Assembly: GCF_043290135.1 (NCBI RefSeq)
Contig: NC_134705.1
Location: 56,645,271 to 56,709,270 of the forward strand
Direction: 5' to 3'
DNA length: 64,000 nucleotides
Source: Rhipicephalus microplus
Taxonomy: Eukaryota; Arthropoda; Arachnida; Ixodida; Ixodidae
Shown: piece after piece, positions 36,901 to 45,764 of the stretch
How positions within the stretch are numbered: the stretch's first letter is position 1
Layout: each line of letters starts with the position of its first letter
Made by a program: the position numbers and the translations under genes
The notes under the pieces: generated by a model
What the model saw: only the letters and a program-made list of their open reading frames with translations
Told to the model about the DNA's origin: nothing
Databases searched by the model: none

Positions 36901-39565
36901 GAACGAACCAAACCAAACACACATTTGTTTATTACTTTGAGAAACAATATCGTCAGCCGAATCATCCTAACATCAATTGTAATTCGCACGCTAAACAACC
37001 TTACACAATATTGCACAACACTCAACCACATAACAAACACAATAACACGCCCAATGCGGCGTCGCCAACGTTTGACTAACCACGAGGGCCCAGCGCAGAC
37101 AACCGACGGTGTCGTCTATGGCACACCCACGCTAGAGACAACCGTCAGCGCCAACTGCCACCAGATGAAGAGAGTCTCTCAACTCTTTTTGCCGCCACCA
37201 AGGCTTGCCTGCCACCAGGGGTCACCGCCGGCACTATCGGTCTGACAATCAAAATGATGATAGCGGCGATCTACGCTCGTGAACACAACTCCACTTACCA
37301 CTCAATTGTTGTGACCCCTAACTACGGCTCCTGCGCGAGACAAGTGCGCCACGTGGAGCAAGCAACTCCACAGGGGGTCTCAGCACCCCACAACTGCAGC
37401 GTTCGATATTAGTAAACGCATGACTTCAGGTGTATTGTGTTCCGCTGCAGATCGTCAGTTCAAGGTGCCTACTAAAGGCTTGCAAGCAATGGATGTAGAA
37501 CATTCAAAAGCTTTTGAACAGCCTCAGTGTGTGGTGACCTTTGACGGCCGATGAATACTTGTAGTGTGTCTAGCAGTGGCTGACAGGACTGATTTGTCTC
37601 CTTCTGGCAACTCGTCGCTCGGATACTCGGGGTTTACTGTTGCAGAGGTGTGCTGTCAATTAGTATGCCACTGCGACTGCGGCAAAGGAGGCCAAAGCGC
37701 GTCAGTTTTGTCCATAATTTTTCTATCTGTACATACCAGCGCTGAGCCTTCTAGCTGTGGCTGTGGCAATAAAGGCCAAGTAGAATCTACGAAACCATGC
37801 CTTTGATTGCATTCTGCATTATTTCAGCCGAGCAAAATCCAGTGAAAAAGGAGATAATGAAGCAGGGCATTGAGTGGGCGCTGCGGATGCAGAGAAATTG
37901 ATATTTTCTGACTAACTTCGGTGCCGCCGCCACCGCTTTTCTTACGGTTGCGGCGGCCTCGCGATGCAACGTTGCTCTCTCACCATTTTTTTTTCAACAC
38001 AGCTATCTCGTTTCACTTTTGGGTGATATTTTGAAGAAGCAAGCTTCTTGGGGTTCATTGTATCTTGAACATTTATGAGCATTGGAATTACAACTGTCGC
38101 AAATGGGTTTTAGCGTACCGAGAACCTACTCGTCTGCTTTCGCATACGCTTTGCACGCGACCGAGCTTCATGCAGCTGAGATATTACAGTGGTTTTGGCA
38201 TGAATTGTCTTACACGTTGCCAAAAGTGGCACACACTCACGTGCGACGGTAGGGAGTTGCCTCTAAATTATGTTTTCACGCAGCGTGAGATACCAAAACG
38301 AGCAGTCTTGACGATGACGCTAGCATAACTAGTTGGCTTTATCAGGCTACTTCAATCAAGCAGGACTTTGATTTGGGCAAGTTGGTACAATCTTACCTGA
38401 GCAAACAGTGCGAGAAATACGAGCACAGCCTTTTGGGGCTGGTAACAGCATTGTCAACGTCATAGATGAAACCACTGACAACGTTGAAGCTCATTGAGTT
38501 GTGGGATCGAACGTTGATTCGATCCAGCTCTGCGACATTGCGCAGTGCGGCAGTATGCAAAACAATCATCGCTATGGGGTCCTCACGCACATTCACCCGC
38601 ATGTCGATGATTTCATCGGGCACCAGTCCCCCGAGTGGCTCCGAAACAGATTGTGTGCTTTGGTGGTTCAAGATGCCGTTGGAACAAAAATGATGGCGTG
38701 GGCCGTGGGTTTACACCATACTCAGAAAGTAAAGGGGACGAAAAGAGAACTTGTCTCCGTAACTGAAGGACACTGCAACGTTCATATTACCCGTATGATA
38801 CGGAGATAAAAATTAGTAAACAATTTTCAAACAGTTACACCTAGCTGTCGACTCTACTGTCGGGACGAAAACATCTGTACAGAAACTCATAAAAACTCGC
38901 ATCAGTAGTCGAGACGTATTTCATATTGTGTGTTACAACAAATTAGAATACAAGAAGCGTAGTAAACCATAGGTGTTCCTACACATCAGGCGCTAATAAG
39001 TGCCATTTGTATCACTCATGAATGTCGTGTTTATAATTTTGTGCCCCTTTTTCTTTCGATGGATCAGAAAGAAAACAGCTCTAAATTTTGTAGTTTTCGA
39101 GCACAATATAACAAATAGGTGAACTCTCAGTAGCTTACAATTGCTGTTTACGAAGAGCTTGCGAAAAGTCAATAAATCATTTCAGCGAAGAAGGGTAGCA
39201 TACAGTACCCATCAAATAAATAAACAAAATATAATATTTCATCACCCCATGCATACCCCTGATCTGCTCTCGTAACAACAAAGCATATTTTGAATTGGTG
39301 TAACAAAAAATGGAGTTGCAATTTCGGAAACAGAATAATACGATGTCAGGTGCCTTTGATACAGTGCACCTAACGTTGCGCCATGCGTTACGCTTTACTT
39401 CACAGTTGCGTCACTGCTATTTTTTCCAGAGTTCGTGGTGGAATCACTGGTCTGCGAGTTGTGGACGCCTCCGTAATGCCTGATATCGTAACGGGCAACC
39501 TGAACGCAGCCGTGTTCATGATTGGAGAGAAAGGTGCTGCCATGATCCTTGAGGATAACAAATAA
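18752..39565 (+). CDS. GMC-family FAD oxidoreductase, C-terminal exons (5' part outside or not found)
   Basis: Four exons join with matching phases (1 | 0 | 1 | 2) into 228 codons plus stop, with no interruption. The protein shows GMC landmarks in order: GGIEA-like AGIEATAF, the substrate-domain motifs KSRG..L.SK and DP.Y.SHPDD, the active-site His region [12 protein letters not shown], the signature [21 protein letters not shown], and the final TGNLNAA...GEKGA. Members of this family use FAD to oxidise alcohols or sugars. Arthropod relatives are glucose dehydrogenase-like, so substrate cannot be told. The N-terminal dinucleotide-binding half is missing from what can be seen. The canonical YHPVGTCKMG is unusual here ([10 protein letters not shown]), but the His is kept. 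The gene is likely functional. Confidence 0.85.
19001..21010 (-). pseudogene. LINE remnant: ORF1-like and start of the endonuclease
   Basis: On the minus strand, 20984-20500 encodes a degraded ORF1-like protein with a Cys/His cluster (CARCSEEH...CAHCIICKG at about 20570-20460), similar to the zinc-knuckle region of LINE ORF1. Further on, 19357-19001 encodes [13 protein letters not shown]...[14 protein letters not shown]. This matches the start of an apurinic endonuclease domain (..LNET.., ..I.NLY..). Stops separate the parts and the RT is absent. It lies in the first visible GMC intron. Confidence 0.55.
21908..22085 (+). CDS. GMC oxidoreductase exon B
   Basis: The acceptor TTCTGCTACTTCAG ends at 21907 and the donor GTAGAA begins at 22086. 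The exon starts in phase 0 and encodes [24 protein letters not shown] and [11 protein letters not shown], typical of the C-terminal GMC domain. It ends one base into a codon. Confidence 0.88.
22086..23857. other. GMC intron, AT-rich, nothing recognised
   Basis: No repeat family or coding segment was identified between exon B and the 3' end of the large LINE. Confidence 0.4.
23858..27090 (-). pseudogene. CR1/L2-like LINE, near full-length ORF2 remnant
   Basis: The minus strand reads endonuclease then RT. Near 27000-26930 is an [11 protein letters not shown] segment, near 26850 CGVLITM, and at 26664-26446 [13 protein letters not shown]...[15 protein letters not shown], matching the GDFN.P.I.W core of LINE endonucleases. 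The RT catalytic region FTDDCVLY lies in 25165-24872, next to [14 protein letters not shown]. The C-terminal end (24519-24244) encodes [14 protein letters not shown] and [13 protein letters not shown]. The 3' end has a TTTATTTATTTATA stretch (an A-rich tail on the minus strand). Many stops show that it is old. It lies in a GMC intron, opposite to the gene. Confidence 0.75.
27091..28285. other. GMC intron, nothing recognised
   Basis: AT-rich sequence with only short chance ORFs. Confidence 0.35.
28286..29012 (+). repeat. Unclassified dispersed repeat, intact copy
   Basis: This segment aligns by eye with 58940-58960 plus 60657-61375. Shared anchors include GTAAACTGGTAGC, GAAACTTCGCAGAGGCAATT, CACTGCAGCGAGA and GTGACAGCGAAAGC. 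No coding capacity is visible. The copy at 59-61 kb is broken by an inserted element, so this copy shows the empty site. Confidence 0.65.
29013..30756. other. GMC intron, nothing recognised
   Basis: Short chance ORFs only. A small duplication-like motif (GAGCGCTATCGTGC / GAGCGGTATCGTGC) occurs at 29496-29530. Confidence 0.35.
30757..30973 (+). CDS. GMC oxidoreductase exon C, active-site His
   Basis: The acceptor TATTGCAG ends at 30756 and the donor GTGAGA begins at 30974. Phase 1 fits exon B, forming an Ala codon. The exon encodes [26 protein letters not shown], and [10 protein letters not shown] with the predicted catalytic His at 30912-30914. It ends in DPRL plus two bases of an Arg codon. 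Confidence 0.88.
30974..32350. other. GMC intron with a short TG repeat
   Basis: There is a (TG)n run at about 31637-31654. Overlapping frames at 31499-32003 on both strands lack recognisable domains. Confidence 0.35.
32351..32590 (+). mobile_element. Ruka-like SINE
   Basis: A tRNA-like head (GCCGCGGTGGTCTAGTGGCT) and the body with CACGTTAAAGAACCCCAGG are present. The B box is damaged (GGATTTTGAATTCC). The tail is TATCCATCCA. Confidence 0.8.
32591..33695. other. GMC intron, nothing recognised
   Basis: Overlapping short ORFs on both strands at 33149-33591 are more GC-rich than the surroundings. They have no motif that I recognise. Confidence 0.35.
33696..33939 (+). mobile_element. Ruka-like SINE, diverged
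   Basis: The order of head (CTCTAGTGGCAAAGGTACCC), GTGTGCTCAGATTTGTGTGC, TAAAGAACCCCAGA and the CAATCAATCG tail is kept. Insertions lie around 33770-33810. Confidence 0.7.
34230..34370 (+). repeat. Dispersed repeat fragment with an AGGAAGGTTAACCAGG motif
   Basis: GAGGCAGGAAGGTTAACCAG followed by CTATCCTACACCAGGG resembles 56740-56810 (GACAGGGAGGTTGAGCAG, then TAACTTACACCAGAG). Similar strings are common in tick DNA as I recall, but no family name is given. Confidence 0.4.
34371..34912 (+). repeat. Unclassified repeat, copy 1
   Basis: This aligns with 36840-37392. Both share CACGCTAAACAACCTTACA, ACGCTAGAGACAACCG, GATAGCGGYGATCTACGCTC and a closing GTGTCAGCTCCCCAC / TCTCAGCACCCCAC. The two direct copies lie 2.5 kb apart with a LINE between them. 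They could be decayed LTRs of one element or two independent insertions. Confidence 0.55.
34917..35650 (-). pseudogene. LINE 3' fragment
   Basis: On the minus strand the segment 35560-35500 encodes an [20 protein letters not shown] string, the usual end of CR1-type ORF2. The 3' untranslated part follows and ends with ATTCAATGCCCC...CTGTAAGGTACC and an A-rich tail at 34917-34940. It is similar in layout to the LINE at 55156-55885. It is 5'-truncated and broken by stops. Confidence 0.6.
35651..36839. other. GMC intron, unassigned, ends in a (GT)n run
   Basis: No coding region was recognised. A GT dinucleotide run lies at 36818-36842, directly before the second copy of the 550-bp repeat. Confidence 0.4.
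36840..37392 (+). repeat. Unclassified repeat, copy 2
   Basis: The partner of 34371-34912 in the same orientation, starting with ATATGGCGAGC and ending ...AGCACCCCAC. Confidence 0.55.
37393..39429. other. GMC intron, nothing recognised
   Basis: Overlapping open frames near 38393-38809 on both strands have no known domain. The intron ends in a pyrimidine-rich acceptor before the last exon. Confidence 0.35.
39430..39565 (+). CDS. GMC oxidoreductase last exon
   Basis: The acceptor TATTTTTTCCAG ends at 39429. The first base completes the Arg codon of exon C. The exon encodes [17 protein letters not shown] and [16 protein letters not shown], then stops at TAA 39563-39565. The predicted catalytic Asn is at 39503-39505. 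An AATAAA at 39561-39566 overlaps the stop codon and could serve as a poly(A) signal, although a signal this early would be unusual. Confidence 0.9.
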
Positions 39566-40372
39566 ATCACGTCACTCTTATAACGTGTTTGCTAAAGCAC
39601 ATGTTTCTTTTACAACTGTTGCTTTAACGCAAAGCTGTGGTCCTCTATTTTGTCTAGATTTTCCACCATAATGACCTTACTTCAAGGCACAAATCTTCAG
39701 CGCTTCAATTAGGAAAAGCTAACAATTTTTGGTTTTTCTCATGCTACATGAATCAAAGTGCTACTCTACAGTTATTAGGCTACGCAAGCTTTTAAGAACA
39801 CCAGGTCAGATCCCACCACTGCCCTTGACACTGCTCTACAGAACAAAGCCGGCTGCTGGCATGCGCAACACCGACTTTACTAGAACGTTACGAAGGGCCT
39901 CGTGTAAGAAAATGCAAACTGTCGGACAAAATGAGTATGCGTGATAACGGGCACAAATAATTACTTCTTGGCGTCCGAAGTGCTCACAACTTCTCTTGAA
40001 AAAATATCATTCGAAAAGGCTAATAGTGATGACGTGCTCATATTGCAATTTCACTCTGATCCGCTTTTCTCAGAACAAAATAATGCGTAACGATTCTGGC
40101 AATTACAATTTGCTGTCAAGAGTGGCGCTTAGAAGCAAAATTTCTGTCAAGAAAGTTTAAACAGTCATCAACGATTGAAGCCGAATCACAGCAAGCTTGA
40201 ACAGTGGTCATGCTGGGAAGCACAAATTTCATGTCCCCAGCATAAGATAGAACGTATCGTTATCTGCTGACTTCAGCTATCGTTCCGCTGTTTGGTTCTC
40301 ATGTGGCTGGGAAGCATTCTTTCAAAGCACGAAAACATCGGCAGTCTGGGGTACTTTTTACAGAGTACATAT
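39566..40372. other. Downstream of the GMC gene, nothing recognised
   Basis: This 0.8-kb spacer separates the GMC stop codon from the second Ty3/gypsy element. No further exon or repeat was seen. Confidence 0.4.
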
Positions 40373-40540
40373 TGCCACAAGGCAGTAGTGGGATTGGGGC
40401 ATAAAGCGGTAGAGGGTCCCTGGCTGAAAGAAAAGACTACGAAGTGGTTAGAGACTGGTTCCAGCCCGCCAGTGCGCCAGGCATTGTCATCGCGTGTAAT
40501 CGTTGTAAATATCTGTAAATATACGTTTTCTTGTAAGATT
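40373..40540 (+). repeat. 5' LTR of Ty3/gypsy element 2
   Basis: A direct repeat of 52753-52919. The 3' border is approximate, because both copies run AAGATT into T-rich sequence. Confidence 0.85.
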
Positions 40541-40628
40541 ATTGGTGGAGGTGCGGGGTACGCCTACCTGGCTTTTCCGGCAAACCAACACGGAACTTCG
40601 GAGTGGTCGCCACCTTCATTTTCCTGCA

Positions 40629-41852
40629 ATGGCTCAACAGGCCCACCCACAAGAGCAACAGCAGCCGCAGCTGCAGCAGAAGCAGCACCAGCACGAGCAG
40701 CACCAGCACCAGCAGCACCAGCACCAGCAGCAGCAGCTGCCTTCTCTGATTCTCCTGCCTCCACGAGACCCCGGAACCTTCTCGGGCACAGGCAAGGACA
40801 AAATGAATGTTGAAGATTGGGTCGCTTTGTACGAGCGCGTGAGTGAATACTATAGGTGGGAGCCTACGTTGATGCTGGCCAACGTTGTATTTTACTTGCG
40901 GGATACAGCGCTCACCTGGTATGAGACGCATGAGTCGGAGTTGACCAGCTGGGACGTTTGCAAATTGAAGCTTCTCGAGTTATTCAGCAGGCCATTTGGG
41001 CGACAGCAGGCCGCGAGGAAAGACATGAAATGTCGCGTGCAGACATCGACAGAATCATATATATCTTACATTCAGGACGTATTGGGCCTCTGTCGAAAGG
41101 TGGACGAGAACATGAGCGAAACTGACAAAATCGCTCACATATTGAAGGGAATTGCCGATGACGCCTTCAATCTGTTGATAATTAAACATTGCGCCACCGT
41201 CGACGCGGTTGTGAAGGAGTGTCAGCGCTTCGAGCACGCCAAGAACCGTCGCATAACCCGCCAGTTTGCGCTTCGGCCTAATACTGCAGCCACTTCGACC
41301 TGTGAAGACAGCCCCAAGTTCACCCAAGCTACATCGTCCGAAAATGTCACCCGAAGCGTTCGTCACGAACTCGAAGCAATGGTTCCTGCAGCCATCGCCT
41401 CTGACGGTCCTCAAGACAACGCATCCACCATCTCCCTCATCCAAGCCGTCGTTCGCCAAGAAATAGCAAATCTCGGCATCACACCTGTTTGCGCTGTTCG
41501 CACCACCAAGAGCTCGGCTTCTGTTAACCAGATTCCGGTGTACCCTTCACGCTACCCTTCCCGCTATCGGAACCCTGCTGAATGGAGAACGTTGGATGAT
41601 AGACCGATCTGCTTTCACTGCTCTCGCGCCGGCCACCTTGCACGCTACTGTCGCAATCGTTGGTCATCCAATTCATCTTGGAACACTGGGACATGGTGTC
41701 GCTTTAAAGGCAGTTCTCGCCGCATTTCTACTCCGTACGATCCACAGCTCGCTCCTACTAACGTTCAGGGCCGAAGGTTCAGCCGGTCACCATCACCCCA
41801 AGGCCGCCGATCTCTCTCGCCGATGATTTCTCGATCCAGGTCCCCTGCATGA
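40629..41852 (+). CDS. Gag polyprotein of Ty3/gypsy element 2
   Basis: The ATG at 40629 is chosen because the upstream part of the frame overlaps the primer-binding region. The protein has 407 residues. A Gln/His-rich tract (residues about 10-40, repeats of HQHQQ) comes first. The core follows with PPRDPGTFSG, WYETHESELTSW and IAHILKGIADDAFNLL. A CCHC zinc knuckle CFHCSRAGHLARYC binds RNA, and an Arg/Ser-rich tail ends it. Gag forms the particle and packages RNA. It overlaps the pol frame by ATGA at 41849-41852. Confidence 0.9.
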   Translation: MAQQAHPQEQQQPQLQQKQHQHEQHQHQQHQHQQQQLPSLILLPPRDPGTFSGTGKDKMNVEDWVALYERVSEYYRWEPTLMLANVVFYLRDTALTWYETHESELTSWDVCKLKLLELFSRPFGRQQAARKDMKCRVQTSTESYISYIQDVLGLCRKVDENMSETDKIAHILKGIADDAFNLLIIKHCATVDAVVKECQRFEHAKNRRITRQFALRPNTAATSTCEDSPKFTQATSSENVTRSVRHELEAMVPAAIASDGPQDNASTISLIQAVVRQEIANLGITPVCAVRTTKSSASVNQIPVYPSRYPSRYRNPAEWRTLDDRPICFHCSRAGHLARYCRNRWSSNSSWNTGTWCRFKGSSRRISTPYDPQLAPTNVQGRRFSRSPSPQGRRSLSPMISRSRSPA

Positions 41853-44123
41853 CCTGGGCCCTCAACCTCGGGAAACTAGACCATGCAGCTCCCGGAGGTG
41901 ACGCTGCATTAACGACCCATTCTGCAAATCCTCTGTTGACGATTCCTACACGCCGCAATATTTTGGACCTTTTGGTGGATGACGTTACCGTTACAGCCCT
42001 CATAGACACTGGTGCACAAATTTCAGTCATGAGCGCTGCTCTCTGTATTAAACTGCGAAAAGTGATCACGCCTCCTATTAAGTGTGCAGTAATGCTTGCC
42101 GATGGGAGCACATCTGCCGTTCTCGGCATGTGTACCTCTCGCGTGTGTATTGCTCGGCGCCAGACCGTCGTATTGCTCACCGTGCTTGAGCAGTGCCCAC
42201 ATGACGTGATTCTTGGCCTCGACTTTCTCTCTGCGCACTCCGCCCTTATCGACTGCTCGATGGGTCTTCTTCAGTTGGAACTGCCTTTTGACGCCGCTGT
42301 TGCCTATGACGTTCAAAGTCACCTTTGTGCCACCGAGTTCCTGCATCTTCCGCCGCAAGCCGCGATTTACGTGCAGCTCGTGTGTGATCCGCCTGAGCGC
42401 GATGGTGAATATGTCGTTTCACCTATTACCGACGTTGTGCTAAAGCACTCCATTGCTGTCCCGCACACCGTGGTGAGAGTATGCCACAATCAGACCCATC
42501 AGTCTCTTTTGAACTTTGGTTTCTCCACGCATGTGCTGCCTGCTGGTATTAAACTAGGCGTCATGTCGTCGTTGCAAGAGTGTGATATTTCTGAACTGTC
42601 TGCTCAGCAACCTACTCCGCACGTCAACTTGCTCACTGCGCCCAACCTGTCAAGCATTGCCATTGCCAAAATGATAGCGCCAGATCTTTCGCCCACCAAA
42701 GCACAAGACCTCCACCGTCTGTTGACATCCTATGCGAACATATTCGATCTTGACAACCGCCCTTTAGGCCAGACATCAGTTGTGACCCATCACATCAACA
42801 CCGGCGATGACAATCCAATTTATCGCCGCCCTTACCGCGTCTCCGCTGCCGAACGCTCTGTTATCCAGAAAGAGGTCGAGAAAATGCTCGCTAAAGGCGT
42901 CGTCGAACACTCATCTAGTCCGTGGGCATCCCCGATCATGCTTGTCAAGAAGAAGGACAACAGATGGCGGTTTTGCGTCGACTATAGACATCTCAACAAG
43001 GTCACTAAGAAGGACATTTACCCTTTACCAAGAATAGATGACGCCCTTGACTGCCTTCATGGCGCAAAGTTTTTCTCGTCCATTGACCTTCGATCTGGTT
43101 ATTGGCAGATCGCTGTTGACCCACGGAACCGAGAAAAAACAGCATTTGTAACCCCCGATGGGTTATACCAATATAAAGTAATGCCGTTTGGGCTTTGTAA
43201 TGCGCCGGCCACCTTTGAGCGCATGATGGACTCCCTTCTGCGCGGCTTCAAATGGTCCACTTGCTTATGCTACTTAGATGATATAATTGTTTTTTCACCG
43301 ACGTTCGCAAGCCATCTAGAGCGACTGTCCAGTATTCTCTAAGTATTTCAAAACGCTGGTCTCCAGCTGAACTCCTCCAAATGCCGTTTCGGCCGTCGCG
43401 AAATAACTGTACTTGGTCACCTCGTTAACGCATCTGGGGTACAGCCCGATCCGGACAAAATTCGCGCATTGATTCAAATTCCCGTGCCCTCTTCTCATAA
43501 AATTGTCCGGAGCTTCCTTGGTTTGTGCTCCTACTTTCGCCGCTTCATCCGAAATTTCGCCGATATTGCGCGGCCTCTCACCGAGCTTCTTAAAAAAGAC
43601 GTCCCATTTACTTGGAATTCGCCTCAGAGTGCTTCATTTTCGGCGCTCATTGCAGCCCTCACGACTACGCCAATATTAGCCCACTTCGATCAGACTGCCC
43701 CGACAGAAGTTCGTACGGACGCGAGTGGCCACGGAATTGGTGCTGTTTTAGCTCAGCGTCAGCATGGACGTGACTGTGTCATCGCCTACGCCAGCCGCCT
43801 TTTATCCCCTGCCGAGAGGAACTATTCCATCACCGAAAGAGAGTGTCTTGCTCTTGTTTGGGCTGTCGCTAAATTTCGCCCGTACCTCTCCGGCCGCAGT
43901 TTTACTGTTGTAACTCATCATCATGCACTCTGCTGGCTTTGCTCGCTAAAGAATCCCACGGGACGTCTCGGTCGTTGGTCTCTACGCCTCCAAGAATACA
44001 CCTTCTCGGTCGTCTATAAATCTGGTCACCTCCATCAAGACGCCGACTGCCTGTCACGGTATCCAGTGGATCCACCAGACGCCACAGAGAGAGCTACGGA
44101 GGCTTGCGTCTTATCAATATCAG
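41849..44123 (+). pseudogene. Pol of element 2, first part: protease, RT, RNase H
   Basis: The frame begins at the ATG of the ATGA overlap with gag, in the -1 frame. The protease motif LIDTGAQISVMS has the catalytic Asp at residue 53. RT motifs are present: VKKKDNRWRFCVDYR, FSSIDLRSGYWQIAVD, MPFGLCNAPATFERMM and CYLDDIIVF at residues 474-482. One in-frame stop (TAA 43340-43342) lies just after the YLDD box. The same frame then continues with GLCSYFRRF, RNase H ([26 protein letters not shown]) and [10 protein letters not shown]. At 44123 the nested element begins. The active-site residues are intact, so the damage is recent. Confidence 0.9.
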
Positions 44124-45271
44124 TGTTACAAGCTGCCACTCAAGCGTCGCCAGCGCGAAGTCGGCGACGGGAATGACAGCAGGTTGGTTCGTTCCGTACG
44201 CAAGCAGAGACAGTGAAGAGATCAGAGACGTGAGAAAACAAAACAACTTTACTCTAGTGATATTGCAGCACACGGGATCTAATACAACACTTCAATACAA
44301 CTAACAAAATACATCGACACTTGATACAACTAAACAAATATATAACAGAAACAATAAATCAGCTTACGAGAGAGAACTATTACAAACTACACAAACTAAC
44401 AAGAATAGAACGACGGAGGAGAAAGTTCGAAGATATAAACAGGTGAAGGCATACGTGTGATGACCGGCAGCGTTGTGTCCCCGACGATCGAATGCGAGAA
44501 GTCGAAGAGAGTTCTGGCGCGACTGCGATGTCGGCGGTGTTGCAACGCTGGTGGCTCCAGGAGGCTAGTGCTTGCAGGTGACTTCGAGCAGATTGAGCTA
44601 ACTCGAGGCGAAGTCCCGATGTCTACGTCGCAGACGTTAATATCGCGTCACAACTAGACGAACGGCTAAGTTTAGGTGGCCAGCCGATACAGAGCCACAC
44701 TAAAAACTTCTAGAAGAGATGCTTGTTGATCTGTTTCTACACCATCTTGGTCAGCGACTAGTCTGCCTAGCAGGGCAAAATCCTGCGCTTAAATCCCCCT
44801 CGCGTCTCCTCGCTCTCTTCCTTGGAGACAAGAGACCTCTACCTCGGTCCAACCAAGCGCGTTTAAGTGAGGGGAAACTCCGCCCCAAAAATATTTTGAC
44901 CCCACCCCTTTTTAATTGGGAGAGGGCGCGCAACTAGCGAGAGTGACAACCTGTCGGGTTGTTGTCATACGGCTTGGCCACCAGAGCGTTTCCCACGCTT
45001 TTCCCCGTGGGAACGGTCAAACGTTTGGCTCTCAGCACGTGTGTCTCGTAGTCTAATCCTTGTTCGGGGTATACCGCGGCCTTCTACGACCTTGCAGACG
45101 TCGCCACAGTTACAAAAGGATTAACCGTCGGCGGCGACGTTCTAAGGAGAGCAGCCCATTTTGCACATATCGGTTCACTTTCATGTGCCGCCGTTTCTCA
45201 TGGTCAGTCGAGGAGTACGGCGCCCGTTAATTGCCGTGACGCGGTGTCGCCGAAAATAGCCATCCGTGACA
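44124..45271 (-). repeat. LTR of element 3 (3' LTR in element orientation)
   Basis: A direct repeat of 50299-51446 with equal length (1148 bp). A handful of substitutions are visible, for example GGTCCAACCAAGC against TGTCCAATCATGC near 44850/51024. Confidence 0.9.
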
Positions 45272-45286
45272 TTGCCCCCCACTTTC
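45272..45286 (-). promoter_or_regulatory. Polypurine tract of element 3
   Basis: Read on the minus strand this is GAAAGTGGGGGGCAA directly before the TGTCACGG start of the 3' LTR. It is the expected primer for plus-strand DNA synthesis and independently fixes the element's orientation. Confidence 0.8.
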
Positions 45287-45764
45287 AGAATGTTATTCAT
45301 AACATTTGTTCGCACGGAGGGGAATTTTTTCGACAACAAGGAACAAAACACCACCAACAATGGAGGCATGAGGACTGTCCCTCTCATACACAACATAAAT
45401 AGGCAGAGTGCATCAAAGTAACAACAAAAGGAACAAAAACAATTGTTAGAGTACCAGCTTCAGTTACACGCAACAATATCAATGCGTCATACAAACAACC
45501 AGAAGAAATAGCCGTGTACGGCAGCCATCAATACAGAATACACTGCACGAATGTATACTACGAAACAAAACGGAACAGGTGCGCTCCTCTACTGTAGTGC
45601 AATCCTTCAATGTGCATTACAGCAAGTAAAAACAACCAATGCACCAAGCAACAAGAAAATAACTCAAAATACACTTCTTATACAATGAAATACGTACATA
45701 CAAAACAGAAAACAACCGACGGAAGGAGAGAAAAAAAAAACAACGTGCTCCTAGACCTCAAGAA

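Noticed and set aside
38393..38809. Overlapping ORFs on both strands as a gene in the GMC intron
   Set aside because: Neither strand shows a domain that I recognise, and the two frames exclude each other.
40640..40745. Poly-Gln/His tract as a host trinucleotide-repeat gene
   Set aside because: It lies in frame at the start of the retrotransposon Gag next to the PGTFSG motif.
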